Source: Linanthus parryae (lineage: Eukaryota; Streptophyta; Magnoliopsida; Ericales; Polemoniaceae). Taken from it: DNA of 64,000 nt. The stretch is taken from NCBI GenBank assembly GCA_023055425.1, contig JALGPY010000014.1:1180501-1244500 (forward strand), written 5' to 3'. Within the stretch, counting starts at the first letter, position 1; each line of letters begins with the position of its first letter. Positions 20,240 through 30,732 of this stretch are shown here, in pieces. The translations under genes and the position numbers were made by a program. Below the pieces are notes generated by a model. The model saw only the letters and a program-made list of their open reading frames with translations, was not told the origin of the DNA and searched no databases.

Positions 20240-20429
20240 AAATCAGTAGTAGATAAATCAATCAAAAGCACTTTCTGGAAAAGCATCTTCCCCATTGCTT
20301 CCTGAAAATTACTGTGGGACAGCAGAAACGGTCCGGAAAAACAGAATTTTTTTTTTACTAAACACACTAAATCAGCTTCTGCTGTCGGAAAGCAGCTGTG
20401 CTGGCAGCAAAAGCATTCCCAAACTCACC
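20240..20429. mobile_element. Harbinger-like MITE, one end only
   Basis: The right end, GCATTCCCAAACTCACC, followed by TTA, is the mirror of the left end of the MITE at 8199. The left end could not be located, so this copy is probably truncated. Confidence 0.45.
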
Positions 20430-20926
20430 TTATATCCCATCAATCTTATCCTTTGAATTACAACCTCTTACGGCATGAAGAATTAAAGAAAAATACGTCA
20501 GTTTCAGAAAAAATGATTCGATCCAGACACGGAATTAGAATTCAGTTTCAACCCGATTTATTTGGATCTATTTGCCTGAGTATTATTAATCATTATTTAT
20601 TTGTCACACACGTTTAAATAATAATACGTCTAGTATGTGAAAGGGAAATATCCATATTTCACTCTCAATGTGCATGAAAGAAAGTGGTAAAGGCTCATTT
20701 GTCCCATATGTACAAATCAAAACTGACAAGACCTGCTCAGTCACAAGATTCCGAAATCGTGACCAATTCTAAGGATCCATGGAAATAATTGTGAATCTAA
20801 CCCAATAATATATGTAAATTGTAGAGTGAATGGTAATGAATGAATTACAAAGCCTGTATCCATGCGCATCATATTCACCTGGAATTCTCTCCCAAAAAAT
20901 ACCTATCCTTGCCCCCGACGTCAATC
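20430..20926. other. Duplicated intergenic block, copy 1
   Basis: 20450-20926 is paralogous to about 33390-33945 and 38310-38895 (shared GTAATGAATGAATTACAAAGC and CCCATATGTACAAATC). It ends at the hAT target GACGTCAATC. Confidence 0.7.
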
Positions 20927-22007
20927 CAGGGCCGGCCCTAGTTCTTTAGGTGCCCTAAGCAGACAACAAATTCTGGTGCCCTAGTACAGGCATAGCCTAG
21001 CACAACATATATTTACTATTTATAAATTAATAAATAAAAACTCTTACATTGATTGAATTATTGTCAGATTCAACTCTCAAGCTATTTTTACAAATTAAAT
21101 AGATCAAACTCGGATGCCGCTCATACAAAGTTCTCTTTTGCATTACATTTCTGTTTATTGTTAGTTTACAACTCCGAATCTACTCTTACAAATTAAGTCG
21201 ATCAAACTCATAAGATGCTCATCTTGCATACCTACACTCCTTAATGGTATATCTCAAAACATGACTACAGTACATTTACTCTTTGCATTGGCACTTAAGT
21301 CGATGTCCAATACTGTTTCACCTGTTTCAAATTCAACCAAGCATCAACACCACACTTGAAATAATGTATCAAGTAAATTTCTTCTTTCTCGATACAAAAG
21401 ATGCAAATATATCAATTAAGTCATTGTATTCAAGTTCATTCAGTCTGTCTATAGATATAGTTGCCCAATCCAACTTCTATATGTCTTGATCAATTTTAAT
21501 TTAGAAAAACTGAATTCGTACAAACTCACGAAGTATAGGTCTAACCCAACTCCCGAATTCACGCATCCAGTTAATCAAAACTGAGAACAAAGAAATTCAA
21601 TTTTCAATTAATCGTAATGAAATCAAAAAATAACCCATATACAAAATATTGTAATTTTTTTTACATACCTGAGAAAACTTTGAACACTAATCGTCAATTG
21701 TATCATCAAACTGAAGTTTTGAAGATCATGTATCAAACCAAATGCCCAGATACGCACAAAACAATTTCTAGTTCTAAGGGAGCAATTGCTCTGTACTATC
21801 AATGGAAAGATTCTTCTGGACAATTGATATATAATTTGGAGAACTAGATCGCGAGCTTCTAAACCATCAAAGATTTACCATCAGAATCATTATAAAGTTG
21901 GACTTTGTTAGGGGAGTGAGATGGTCGCTTTGAGAGATTTGAGGAGAATTGGAGAAAATCTCGAAGAGAGAGTGAGATAAGAACGGACTTACGTAATTCA
22001 CTCCTCA

Positions 22008-22023
22008 CGATATGCACTAAATT
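22008..22023 (+). repeat. Target-site duplication of LINE 2, left
   Basis: CGATATGCACTAAATT is repeated at 27706-27721. The last bases merge with the poly(T) that represents the LINE poly(A) tail on the minus strand. Confidence 0.9.
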
Positions 22024-22062
22024 TTTTTTTTTTTTTTTTTTTGATGGAAAAGCAGAATTTTA

Positions 22063-25000
22063 TTAACTGCTATAATTTTGGCTAGAAACAAAGCCAGATA
22101 CATCATTTTGCAACATATTAGCCATACGTGTCGGTAGCTGATTGGTCCATCTCCTTTCCGTCTGATCTTCAAGCGCCTGTTTTGCCAAGTGGTGCGCGCA
22201 GCTGTTGTACACGCGTGGTACATGTACCACATTAACGTCTCCCTCGAACGCCACGATAGTTCTAATCTCTTCGAGCACCTTCCCGGCTTCCGAGGCCACA
22301 GCTGGCTCTTGAGGCTGGTGAAGGAGCCTCTTCAGTTCCCGAGCTACCACTAATGAGTCGGTCTCCACCCAAAGCTTTGAGATAGATCTAGAGAGAGCCT
22401 CTCCAATTCCCATCTTAACAGCTTCCGCCTCCGTCTCCGTCGCCGATGACCGGAATGGCGTCGGCTTTGCAACTCCGATGATGAGGTTTCCCCTTTCCTC
22501 TGTTAAAACAGCCCCAATCGCTGCCCTCCTCTTGTTACTGTTCCACGCTGCATCAGTAGAGACGATTGTCCACCCCTCTGGTGGTTTAGCTCTCCTCTTT
22601 GATGGTCTCATGCATGTTGAATCTGGAGCAGAAACAGTCTCTTCCGACTGATAATTTTTGTGAAAAGCTAAGTACCGAAGCCCTTCTTCAATGTCTTCAT
22701 ACGGATCTGAGAGCTTTCCTTCGAATACCCATTTATTTCGATGTCTCCAAATTAGATTTGTTCCCAAGATTAATTTCTCTCTCTCCTCCTTCTTCATCTT
22801 GCAGATCAGATCAAGAGCCCAAGTAGAGAAGTCTCCTTGCGCAGAGGATGGGTAGTAGGTGCCCAGAAGAGAGGTCCAGATCTTCTTTGCATAATCACAC
22901 CTAGTGAAAAGATGATGTTCCGATTCTGCTGGGAAATTGCAGAGACTGCAACCACCTTCAACTGGCATGCCTCTTCTTCTAAGGTTGTTTCTTAGCGGTA
23001 AGAGATTCTGTACACTTCTCCAGAAAGTGTAAATATCTTTCTTTGGATTTTTCAAGGCCCAGATGTTGTTCCATGGGTTGACTGTTTGGCTAGAACTGGA
23101 GCCGAATTGCTTCTTGTCTTTTCTTCTTTTGATTTCTACAAATAACTCGTACCCACTTCTTACCGAGTACTTCCCATCCTCAGTATAGTGCCAGATTAAT
23201 CTATCTGGCATATCGATGCTTGGGATGTGGATGCGCATTATTTCTTCAATGTCTTCGCTTCGGAACAGTGTCTGTAATTTTGTGTTATCCCATTGTCGGT
23301 CATATGTGAACAGATCAGCAATTCTCAGATCCTCATTTCCATTTGCAGGGGAGAAAGGGAGGAATCTGTGTGGTCTCAGCAGCCAAGGATCCGAGAAGAC
23401 TTTCAAAAATTGGCCGTTTCCCAGCCTCCATCTACAGCCTTGCTTGATTAAGTCTTTTGTGGCCATAATACTCTTCCAAAGGTAAGAGCACTGTTTATTT
23501 TCGGAAGCATTTAGCAGTCCTGTTTTTGCAAAATATTTCTCCCTGAGAACTCTAGCGTGGAGAGCGCTCGGGTTCATGAGGAGTCGCCAAAATTGCTTTG
23601 CTAGCATAGCTTTATTGAAGCTTTGTAGATCTCTGAACCCAATACCGCCATTATGTTTATTTTCAGAGAGACGATTCCAGGACATCCAATGGATTTTCCT
23701 TGTATCAGCATCGCCGCCCCACCAAAATTTTGCTGTCACTGCTTCAATTTTGTTAAGGAGGCCGTCAGGGAGGATGAAGCATGACATAGTGTAAGTTGGT
23801 ATTGCTTGAATTACAGTTTTAATGAGAACTTCCTTCCCTGCAAAAGTGAGATATTTCCCTGTACAGCTCTTTAATTTGTCTTGTATTCTTTCCACTAGGT
23901 GTTGGAATTTGCCCATCTTCTTCCTTCCAATATCAGTGGGAAGACCCAAGTATTTATCGTGGAGGGAGTCCGTCCTGACCCCGAGAATGGCGCTTAACTC
24001 TTCTCTTCTTGCCGTTGCCACATTGCTGGAGTAGACAGCAGCTGACTTCTCGAGATTAACTTTTTGGCCTGTTGTATGCTCATAGACTTGTAGTAGGTTA
24101 GCTAGATAGGTGATTTCCGTCGGATTAGCTTTTAGGAATAGGAGGCTGTCGTCCGCGAAGAAGAGGTGGGAGACTTTCGGTCCCCCTCTCGACGCCGCTA
24201 ATCCTGTAATAGCTTTACTAGTACAAGCCTTCGTGAGAGATCGTGAGAGAAATTCACCACATAACAAGAATAAATATGGTGAGATTGGGCATCCCTGACG
24301 AAGCCCGCGCTCGGGCATAATATGACCCACTATACGCCCTTTAAAATTAAAGGAGAAAGAGGTAGTAGATATACAGTCACTCACCAGCTTAATCCACTTA
24401 GGGCCGAAACCCAACTTCTCTAGCATTTTGTAGATGAAAACCCATTCAATCCTGTCATAGGCTTTGCTTATGTCCATCTTTAGGGCTATAAAACCTTCCT
24501 TGCCACGAATCCGGTTCTTCATTGTGTGCAGTAATTCAAAGGCCACTATGATGTTATCCGTGATAAGCCTGCCTGGGACGAAGGCACTTTGGCTTTCTGA
24601 AATAATCGTGGGTAGAACTGTCTTGAAGCGGTTCGCCATTGTCTTGGTCACAAGCTTGTAAATCACCGAGCAGAGACTAATTGGTCTCAAATCCGAAGGT
24701 TTCCGAACTTGTTTAATCTTGGGGATTAGAGTCAGGAGAGTGTGGTTGAACTCTTTTACACTCTTTTCCCCATTGAGAATCCGTAGAACACAGCCGCCCA
24801 CATCATCGCCAATTTTATGCCAATATTTCTGGAAGTAAAGAGCCGGAAAGCCGTCTTCTCCCGGCGCCTTTAACGGTGCCATCTGTTTTAGGCTATCTGT
24901 CACCTCGGACATAGTATAGGGAGATTCTAGAAACTCCCTTTGGGCCTGCGTAATACCAGATCCGATATCTCCAAGTGAGGAGATTACTGATTCCTCACTT

Positions 25001-26227
25001 GGGTTAGAAGAGGTAAAAATATCAGAGAAATGTGTAGTAAGTATTTCTAATACCTTACTGTTCTCTGTGTGCCATATGCCTTGAGCGTCTTCAAGGCCCC
25101 TGATGGTATTCCTGGCTTGACGCGAGCACGCTTTCCGATGGAAATAGCTCGTGTTACGGTCCCCCTTTTTAAGCCAAGTAATTCTGGATCTCTGTTTCCA
25201 GTACTCTTCTTCTTGGAGGAGAAGGGAATTGATCTTCTCTTTAACGTTCCTAAGCTTCCTCACATTCTCCTTTGTTTGGTTAAGTCCTTCCAGAATTCTG
25301 ATCTTCTTTTTGAGATCACGAATTTGCTTCTTGATATTGCCGAAAGTTTTGTTGCCCCAAACTCTTAGGGCTTCAGCGTTTTGTTGAAGTTTCTCCTTTA
25401 CCGATCTTCTGTGATCTCCAGAAGTCCAATTCTGCACAACCGTGTTTTCACACTCTGCATGTTGGATCCAGTTGGATTCAAAGTGGAAGCGTCTTGGCCC
25501 CTCGATTGGGATACCCTGATTTTCTTCAGCAATCGTAAGAAGGATCGGGGAATGATCTGAAATGGAGGCTACGGCATGATCCACACGGGCATTGCCGAAC
25601 AACGACCTCCATCTTAGATTTGCAACCACTCGGTCAAGGCGTTCCCTAATGTTGTCTTCCTCTTCTTGGTGATTTATTCCACGTGTAGGGGTTTCCGAAG
25701 AAACCTAAGTCCGAGAGACCGCACGCCTGCAGAGTCTCTCGAAAGGGTTGTGACTGGTTGAGACTCACCAATCTTCCCCCTTCCTTCTCTACCTGGTTTA
25801 TAACCTGGTTAAAATCTCCTAGCACACACCACGGAGCATCCCCTTGTGGTCGAAGTCTGCTAAGGAGTTTCCACGAATTGTGCCTTTCTTCTCTAACCGG
25901 GTCCCCGTAGAAACCGGTTAACAGCCACCTTGCATCCTCCCCTGAGAGAGAAACCCAGCAGTGAATGTAGTGGTGGGCTGAGGAGATTCGGCTAACATTG
26001 CATACATTGTCCCAGATAAGAGCAAGTCCTCCTTTCCTGTTATCACAGTCGACAAAGACTCCATGCTCATAATCCAGCTTCTTCATAACTCGAACCATCT
26101 CATGTGAATACAACTTGGTCTCCATGAGAAAAACCAAATTGGGACGGGTGTCCTTCACTAAATCGTGGAGGACGGTAACGTTACGAGGGTTGCCAAGCCC
26201 TCGCACGTTCCAACTTAGGGTTTTCAT
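22063..26227 (-). pseudogene. LINE 2 ORF2, one frameshift
   Basis: ATG at 26227 gives MKTLSWNVRGLGNP, the endonuclease start, and runs to a stop at 25646. The frame then continues from about 25680 with LRWRSLFGNARVDHAV, SDHSP, and so on. A one-base length change near 25672-25680, just after the PYTW motif, separates the two parts. Downstream are the reverse transcriptase (DLRPISLCSVIYK, QSAFVPGR, RGLRQGCPISPYLF, FADDSLLF at about 24140-24165), zf-RVT (CSLCNFPAESEHHLFTRC) and RNase H (VSTDAAWN at about 22545, VETDSLVVAREL). Everything but the frameshift looks intact, so inactivation is recent. Confidence 0.9.
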
Positions 26228-27600
26228 TGTTCTAGGCAGAGCTGCTGAGCAGTCTCCGCCTCTTTAGCTAGGTTGGTGATATCAGCCAGTGCCCCCCTAG
26301 AAGGCGCGTCCTGGTCCATTGTAACCGAGTCAACCGAATTGGAGAGCAGACAGGGATCAGCCTCCTTACAGTTACGCTTTCCTCCCCCCATAATCAGCCC
26401 TTCCTCTGTTGGAGTGATAAGGGGTAATCCATTAGATTTCCTCTTCCCTTGGACACATTCATTCTCCTTTTCCGCCACTGATCTCGCCTTGTTACGCGCA
26501 CGCGTTTTGATGTTTGACTTTTTCCGAGGGATTTTGCTAGCTCCGAAATTAACTGGTGTGGGTGATTTGGCAATCCCTCCAGATCCTTGTTGATAGGCAT
26601 TATCCCCTTCTTCTCGGGATTTTTCCTTATCTTTTGGTGGTTGAGTGATATCCCCCAGACTTGGGAAATCAGCCAATATCCCCTTTCCCTTTGATGCCGC
26701 AGCCGTATCTTTTGTTGATTTTCCTAATTTGCGGGGCTGATCCCCCAAACTTTTGGAAATTGCCTTCATACCCTTTGTAGCCCCTAGCTCGCCGGGGTTC
26801 TTCTCTGCCGCCGAGTCTGGGCGGTGGACAGAGCCCTTTGTGCCGGCGGGGTTCTTCCGGAAGTGGTTTGGTTTCCTTAGCATCCAGTCACCATAGCCCG
26901 GAAAGAGGTTGTGGTCAATCGCCCTTGCTCTTTCATGGCATTCTCCCGTTGAATGGTCAATCTTACCACACCAAGAGCAGATGGTTGGGATCCGTTCGTA
27001 GAAGAGATCAACCCAGAAGTCTTCACCGTCTTCTGTGATAATGTTGGCTCGTCTACGGAGTGGTTCCCCGATTTTAATCCTGGTTCGGACACGGATACAC
27101 CGATCCTTATCCTCCCCATCAAGATGCACTAGGGTTCTGTTAACATCTCCAATTGACGCACCAATCATAAGACCCACATCTTCGTGCATCAAATGTAATG
27201 GGACCCCCCTGATTTGAATCCAGACATGAATATCCGTAAAGGTGACTTCTTCCACCTTCTCTTTTGGATCCCAAGGATGGAGAAGGAGGAGTTGGTCATC
27301 ATAATTCCAGGGGCCTCCTTTTAGGACATTGTCCTTGATTTTGCCATTATCAAATTTGAAGATGAATCTGTTCGATCCCATCTTCATAACTCGTAACTCG
27401 TTGTTAGGGCACCATAAGCGTTGGAATACTTCTTTCATTTGCCAGCCTTCAATGATTTTGGGTCCAACAAACATTCCCACCAAGCTATTCTTCCATCCCT
27501 CCTTTGCCTTCTTCGTGATATCTGAATTGATCAAGATCGGTTGGGTTTCCTTGATCGTTAACTGATCCAAGTCCACCGGCTCCGATCTGCCCGTATCCAT
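26224..27600 (-). CDS. LINE 2 ORF1: nucleic-acid-binding protein, 458 aa
   Basis: The true ATG is at 27600 (MDTGRSEPVDLD); the open frame reaches a TTG six codons upstream. Residues about 25-190 form the DUF4283-like region (NRFIFKFDNG, GGPWNYDDQLLLL, VWIQIRGVPLHLM). A zinc knuckle, CSWCGKIDHSTGEC, lies at about 205-218. The C-terminal part is basic, with KSNIKTRARNKARS. The stop TGA overlaps the ORF2 start as ATGA, a layout suited to termination-reinitiation. Unlike LINE 1 ORF1, it lacks the long acidic N-terminus. Confidence 0.9.
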   Translation of the reverse strand: MDTGRSEPVDLDQLTIKETQPILINSDITKKAKEGWKNSLVGMFVGPKIIEGWQMKEVFQRLWCPNNELRVMKMGSNRFIFKFDNGKIKDNVLKGGPWNYDDQLLLLHPWDPKEKVEEVTFTDIHVWIQIRGVPLHLMHEDVGLMIGASIGDVNRTLVHLDGEDKDRCIRVRTRIKIGEPLRRRANIITEDGEDFWVDLFYERIPTICSWCGKIDHSTGECHERARAIDHNLFPGYGDWMLRKPNHFRKNPAGTKGSVHRPDSAAEKNPGELGATKGMKAISKSLGDQPRKLGKSTKDTAAASKGKGILADFPSLGDITQPPKDKEKSREEGDNAYQQGSGGIAKSPTPVNFGASKIPRKKSNIKTRARNKARSVAEKENECVQGKRKSNGLPLITPTEEGLIMGGGKRNCKEADPCLLSNSVDSVTMDQDAPSRGALADITNLAKEAETAQQLCLEQ

Positions 27601-27705
27601 CGCGAGGAAGAACACCAAGAACTTTCCCTAGAGAGAGAGAGCGAGCGCTCTAGAGAGAATTTGAATCAATATCTCAGTTATGCGACAATTTCTCAGGCAA
27701 AGCTT

Positions 27706-27721
27706 CGATATGCACTAAATT
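27706..27721 (+). repeat. Target-site duplication of LINE 2, right
   Basis: CGATATGCACTAAATT, matching 22008-22023. Confidence 0.9.
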
Positions 27722-27878
27722 GGATTAGGGTAGACAATATATATACCATTAGGTACTAATTAGCATTAAATTACAAAAGTACCCCAGAATTTTGAAAAAA
27801 AAATGGTGCCCTCCCTACACTTGCGGCCCTAAGCAAGGCAATGAGTTGCCTAACGTTTGAGCCGGCCCTGCGTCAATC

Positions 27879-28260
27879 CCACAAGCTGCTAACTCATTCT
27901 AATTCAATCACGGCGGGGTAGCAAGTAAAAATACAAATAAAAACTCCGATTGGATTTAGTGACAGTCAGACTCGAACAGATCACTTCCATCACGTCAAAG
28001 TGACTATTTAAACATGTGCAAAATAATTGTATTCTTCCACATGCATTGTATGTATTCCTCATATGGTGTCGTTATAACAAGCAAAATTTAAAACTAACTT
28101 AGGGTAAAGTAAAATTTTAAAAATCAGGTGGCTAAGCAAATTTATCCTGAGAATTGAATTTGTGAAGTTGTTGTTCCAACTAACAAAGGGAATACAAAGA
28201 AAGCTGTTTGCTAGTCACGAGGGATGTAAATAGTAAAGAAGTGTTTAAAATAGAAAGGGT
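27879..28260. other. Duplicated intergenic block before B2
   Basis: Continues the block interrupted by the hAT element (CACAAGCTGC...AATCACGGCGGGG), matching 38900-39300. No gene. Confidence 0.6.
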
Positions 28261-28330
28261 GTAAGTGATGATCACTCTAAACTTAAGGCGGTGTAATTGA
28301 AATTTAGTAATTTACCCTACTATAAGAGAT
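28261..28330 (+). promoter_or_regulatory. Family B promoter module, copy B2
   Basis: GTAAGTGATGATCACTCTAA ... TTTACCCTAC, then TATAAGAGATC at 28321, 79 bp before the ATG. Confidence 0.55.
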
Positions 28331-28399
28331 CAATCGTTTGATTTGCTTCTCCTACGAAGCCAACGAAAGCTGTCTCTCTGCAAGCACAAAGCTCCCATA

Positions 28400-28973
28400 A
28401 TGTCGAACCGTATCGTTCACCGCATCCTTCAGAGTCGCCGTGCTCTCCCTCTAATCAGCCGGTCGTCTTCTCCGGCGGAGAACTCAATTGTTTCAACTGC
28501 TTTCAGGTCTGACTTCATTTATTTTTCCTATTTCTTTACTCATTTAGGTTTTTTGGATCAAATTTTTTTTCCTCTCCGAGTGATCACTTGATGTGAGACT
28601 GTTTAATTTTTCAGCAACGCGTTCTCGTCCTCATGCGGTGATCCGACTACTTTCACGTCGTCTTATCCGGCAAAACATCCACCCGGGGCCTCCACGGTTC
28701 CGACTGTTTTCAGGTCCGGTTTCGAAAATTCGTTTTCGTTTACACTTTCATCGGTCGATATTATTTGTTTTTCTCCAATTCACCACTTGTTTCCGTCATC
28801 TGTTCATCAGAAGAGAGCTCTCCTCGTCCTCAACCACTGGCCGCGGAAGAAGGACCCGTGTCGCCAAAAGAATTGTTGCCGCTTCTCGTCGTCAAAAAGA
28901 GAAAAGGGCAAAGGGGATTTGGCCGGTCTTTTTTCTTCTGTTTCTTCTTCCTGTTATTCAAAGGCGAAACTAA
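28400..28973 (+). CDS. Family B protein B2, core-deleted, 122 aa
   Basis: Exons are 28400-28506, 28615-28713 and 28811-28973, all phase 2 as in B1. Exons 1 and 2 are standard (MSNRIVHRILQSRRALP start; SNAFSSS and STVPTVF in exon 2). Exon 3 starts normally (RRELSSSSTTGRGRR) but jumps straight to the tail AKRIVAAS and then KGIWPVFFLLFLLPVI, QRRN and stop. About 130 residues of helical core, including the EDCKTEEDWEKWGD signature, are missing without breaking the frame. The result is a presequence joined to a membrane anchor. It may be a functional short form or an early pseudogene. Confidence 0.55.
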
Positions 28974-29875
28974 ACCTTTGATTAGTGCTAATTGTTGCGA
29001 TTTAGAGGTTGAAATACAACATTGTGTCGAATGTTTTATCTTTACGCTTTGCTTATTGACGCTAATAATCTCGTTCACAATTCATCTTAGGGTTTTCTCC
29101 AGTCACAAACCAAAATTATTATTAGTTTACTACCTCTGTTTCGCTAAAATATATCTAGTGCACTGTTCACCAATTAGTTTATCTAATATAATTTCTTTTT
29201 TTGTAATATTCTAGATAGTTTTTTTTAACACCATCATCTCTATCTCTACTACTAAAAAGAGTGAAGGACCTATTATTAGTGTTTAATCACTTGAAGTGTT
29301 TTTTCACTTGAGGTGTTTCCTACTTTTTCACAAATGCCTAAATTAACCCTGAATCTCATTATTGTTTTTACATGAAACGGACGGAATGTATTTATTATTT
29401 GTCATTAATAAAAATTCAACGTAAATTAATTACCTGGTATTAAAATTGGCCCGTTATGAGTTTCTTTTAAGATGAGAAATTTCGTCAGTTTTAATAAACT
29501 TATTAAAGTTTTCTCAAATAATTAAATTCATCGTAAATTTGCCCAAACATTAAATGGGGAACCTTGTCAGTTCATCTGAAAGGTTTTTCATTTGTTTCTC
29601 TTTCACAAATCTTGGTTATCATTTTTCACACACAAAAATCTATCGGTTATCATTTGTCCCCTTTTTATAGCAGTAGAAAACTTCACGCACTTCAGCCATC
29701 GTTGCAGCAAACATGAAGATTTGCTGGTTGATTAGAGTAAAGGAGATGGCCTTGCCTTAAATTGGTCGGTCGCTGCCATCACTCAATAATCCTTACTTTT
29801 TTCTCTTGATATTCTTACCTTATTTTATTCTTTGTTGATTGGAGTAATGGGGATGGCCTTGCCTAAAATATTTCT
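28974..29875. other. Intergenic between B2 and the C relic
   Basis: 28975-29220 is the standard B 3' flank (GATTAGTGCTAATTGTTGCG). From about 29237 (CTCTACTACTAAAAAGAGTG) the sequence is unrelated to other flanks and may be an insertion. A duplicated pair with GGAGATGGCCTTGCCT and GGGGATGGCCTTGCCT lies at about 29738 and 29848. Confidence 0.45.
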
Positions 29876-30235
29876 AGTTCCCAATCGCCGTTTCATTGTG
29901 TTTTCATCAACCTGATTCTGTTTGCTTTGATGATTTTAGTACCTCTTAGTCTACTAGAGTAATCGACGGTGGTTCTCTCCAGCGACTTCTCCAGTCAAGC
30001 TCTGGAATACTCTGTTTTTTTCATGGTCTGGTTATTGCTTGTGACAAGGGGTATTCTAGTTCTTTTCGCTACCCTATTTTGGAATCAGGTTGTCAAAGCG
30101 TTTTTTTTTTTTTTTTTTTTTTTTTTTAATCTTTGTTACGATTTTTAAAATTAGTCCCTGGCTACTGATTGAAGGATGTTGTCTTTTTCATGCAAAATCT
30201 AAGTTTAGCAGTACGTAAAATCCTGATATTAAAAA
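29876..30235 (+). pseudogene. Family C 3'-exon relic and its flank
   Basis: CCAATCGCCGTTTCATTGTG...GATGATTTTAGTACCTCTTAG matches the last exon of gene C (CGAATCGCCGTTTCGCTGG...GATTTACTTCCTCTTAGAG). The match continues through the C 3' flank (CTTGTGACAAGGGG, ACCCTATTTTGG, GTTGTCAAAGC). Frames are broken. A T-run at about 30102-30127 interrupts the flank. Confidence 0.65.
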
Positions 30236-30249
30236 TGAACACTTTAATC

Positions 30250-30424
30250 TGTTAGGAATATGCCTTGAATATGCTCGAGAAGCTCGGGAAGGAGTTAGGC
30301 GACGAAGATGGGCAAGGCAACAAGGCCAAACGGGGGATCAAGACGAAGAAAAGGAAGACAAAGAAGTTGATGTTTATGGTACTGTAGCAGGTCGTGCGAC
30401 CTAGTTCGGACTGGACAATTTTCA
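30250..30424 (+). mobile_element. LTR fragment related to 6177
   Basis: TGTTAGGAATATG... GATCAAGACGAAGAAAAGGA parallels the LTR start at 6177 (TGTTGGGAATATG, GATCAAGACGAAGAGAAGGA). Only about 175 bp remains. Confidence 0.5.
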
Positions 30425-30598
30425 AAATCTCGTCGCAAGCAACCTTCTGTAGCATCTGTAATGACAAATTGATCCTAAATATTGAAATTGTGAATTTATA
30501 ATTACAACTAATAGAATCAATATACAAAGAGGGTGAGAATGACAATAAGTTTGGTACTCATAGATGATGAAAGTGAACTTTTTCATAATTAAAATGGT

Positions 30599-30650
30599 GT
30601 AAGTGATGATCACTCTTAAAGTGAGAGTGTGTAAATGAAATTTGGCATAT
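30599..30650 (+). promoter_or_regulatory. Family B promoter module, copy B3
   Basis: GTAAGTGATGATCACTCTTA and GTGTAAATGAAATTT are present, but the CCCTATTATAAG stretch is replaced by GGCATATCAG, so the TATA-like box is gone. Confidence 0.45.
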
Positions 30651-30732
30651 CAGTCTTTTGATTTTGCTTCTGGCTTCTCTGCTACTATTCCTCCTCCTAC
30701 TATCACGTAGAAAGTGTCTCTCTGCAACCACA

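Larger units (their letters stand above)
22022..27705 (-). mobile_element. Plant L1-type LINE (LINE 2), 5.7 kb, minus strand
   Basis: It runs from a short 5' UTR (27619-27705) through ORF1 (27600-26224) and ORF2 (26227-about 22063) to a poly(A) tail seen as T at 22022-22043. A 16-bp target duplication flanks it. It is full length apart from one frameshift in ORF2 and sits in a 1.25-kb hAT element. It belongs to a different LINE family from LINE 1: ORF1 is shorter and the ORF1/ORF2 junction is built differently. Confidence 0.95.
20927..27870. mobile_element. hAT element carrying LINE 2
   Basis: Termini CAGGGCCGGCCCTAG and GAGCCGGCCCTG are flanked by an exact 8-bp duplication CGTCAATC (20919-20926, 27871-27878). 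Without the nested LINE and its duplication the element is about 1.25 kb. It has no transposase ORF, so it is non-autonomous. The paralogous stretch at 38.89 kb reads GACGTCAATCCCACAAGCTG without the element, i.e. the empty site. The element at 39884 is related (GGTGCCCTAAGC near its left end). Confidence 0.9.

Noticed and set aside
25069..25387. Plus-strand ORFs near 25.1-25.4 kb
   Set aside because: Antisense shadows of LINE 2 ORF2.
27601..27618. Upstream start for LINE 2 ORF1
   Set aside because: TTG codon; the ATG at 27600 is preferred.
29237..29300. Possible Helitron 5' end (CTCTACTACTAAAAAGAG)
   Set aside because: No matching CTRR end with hairpin could be found downstream.
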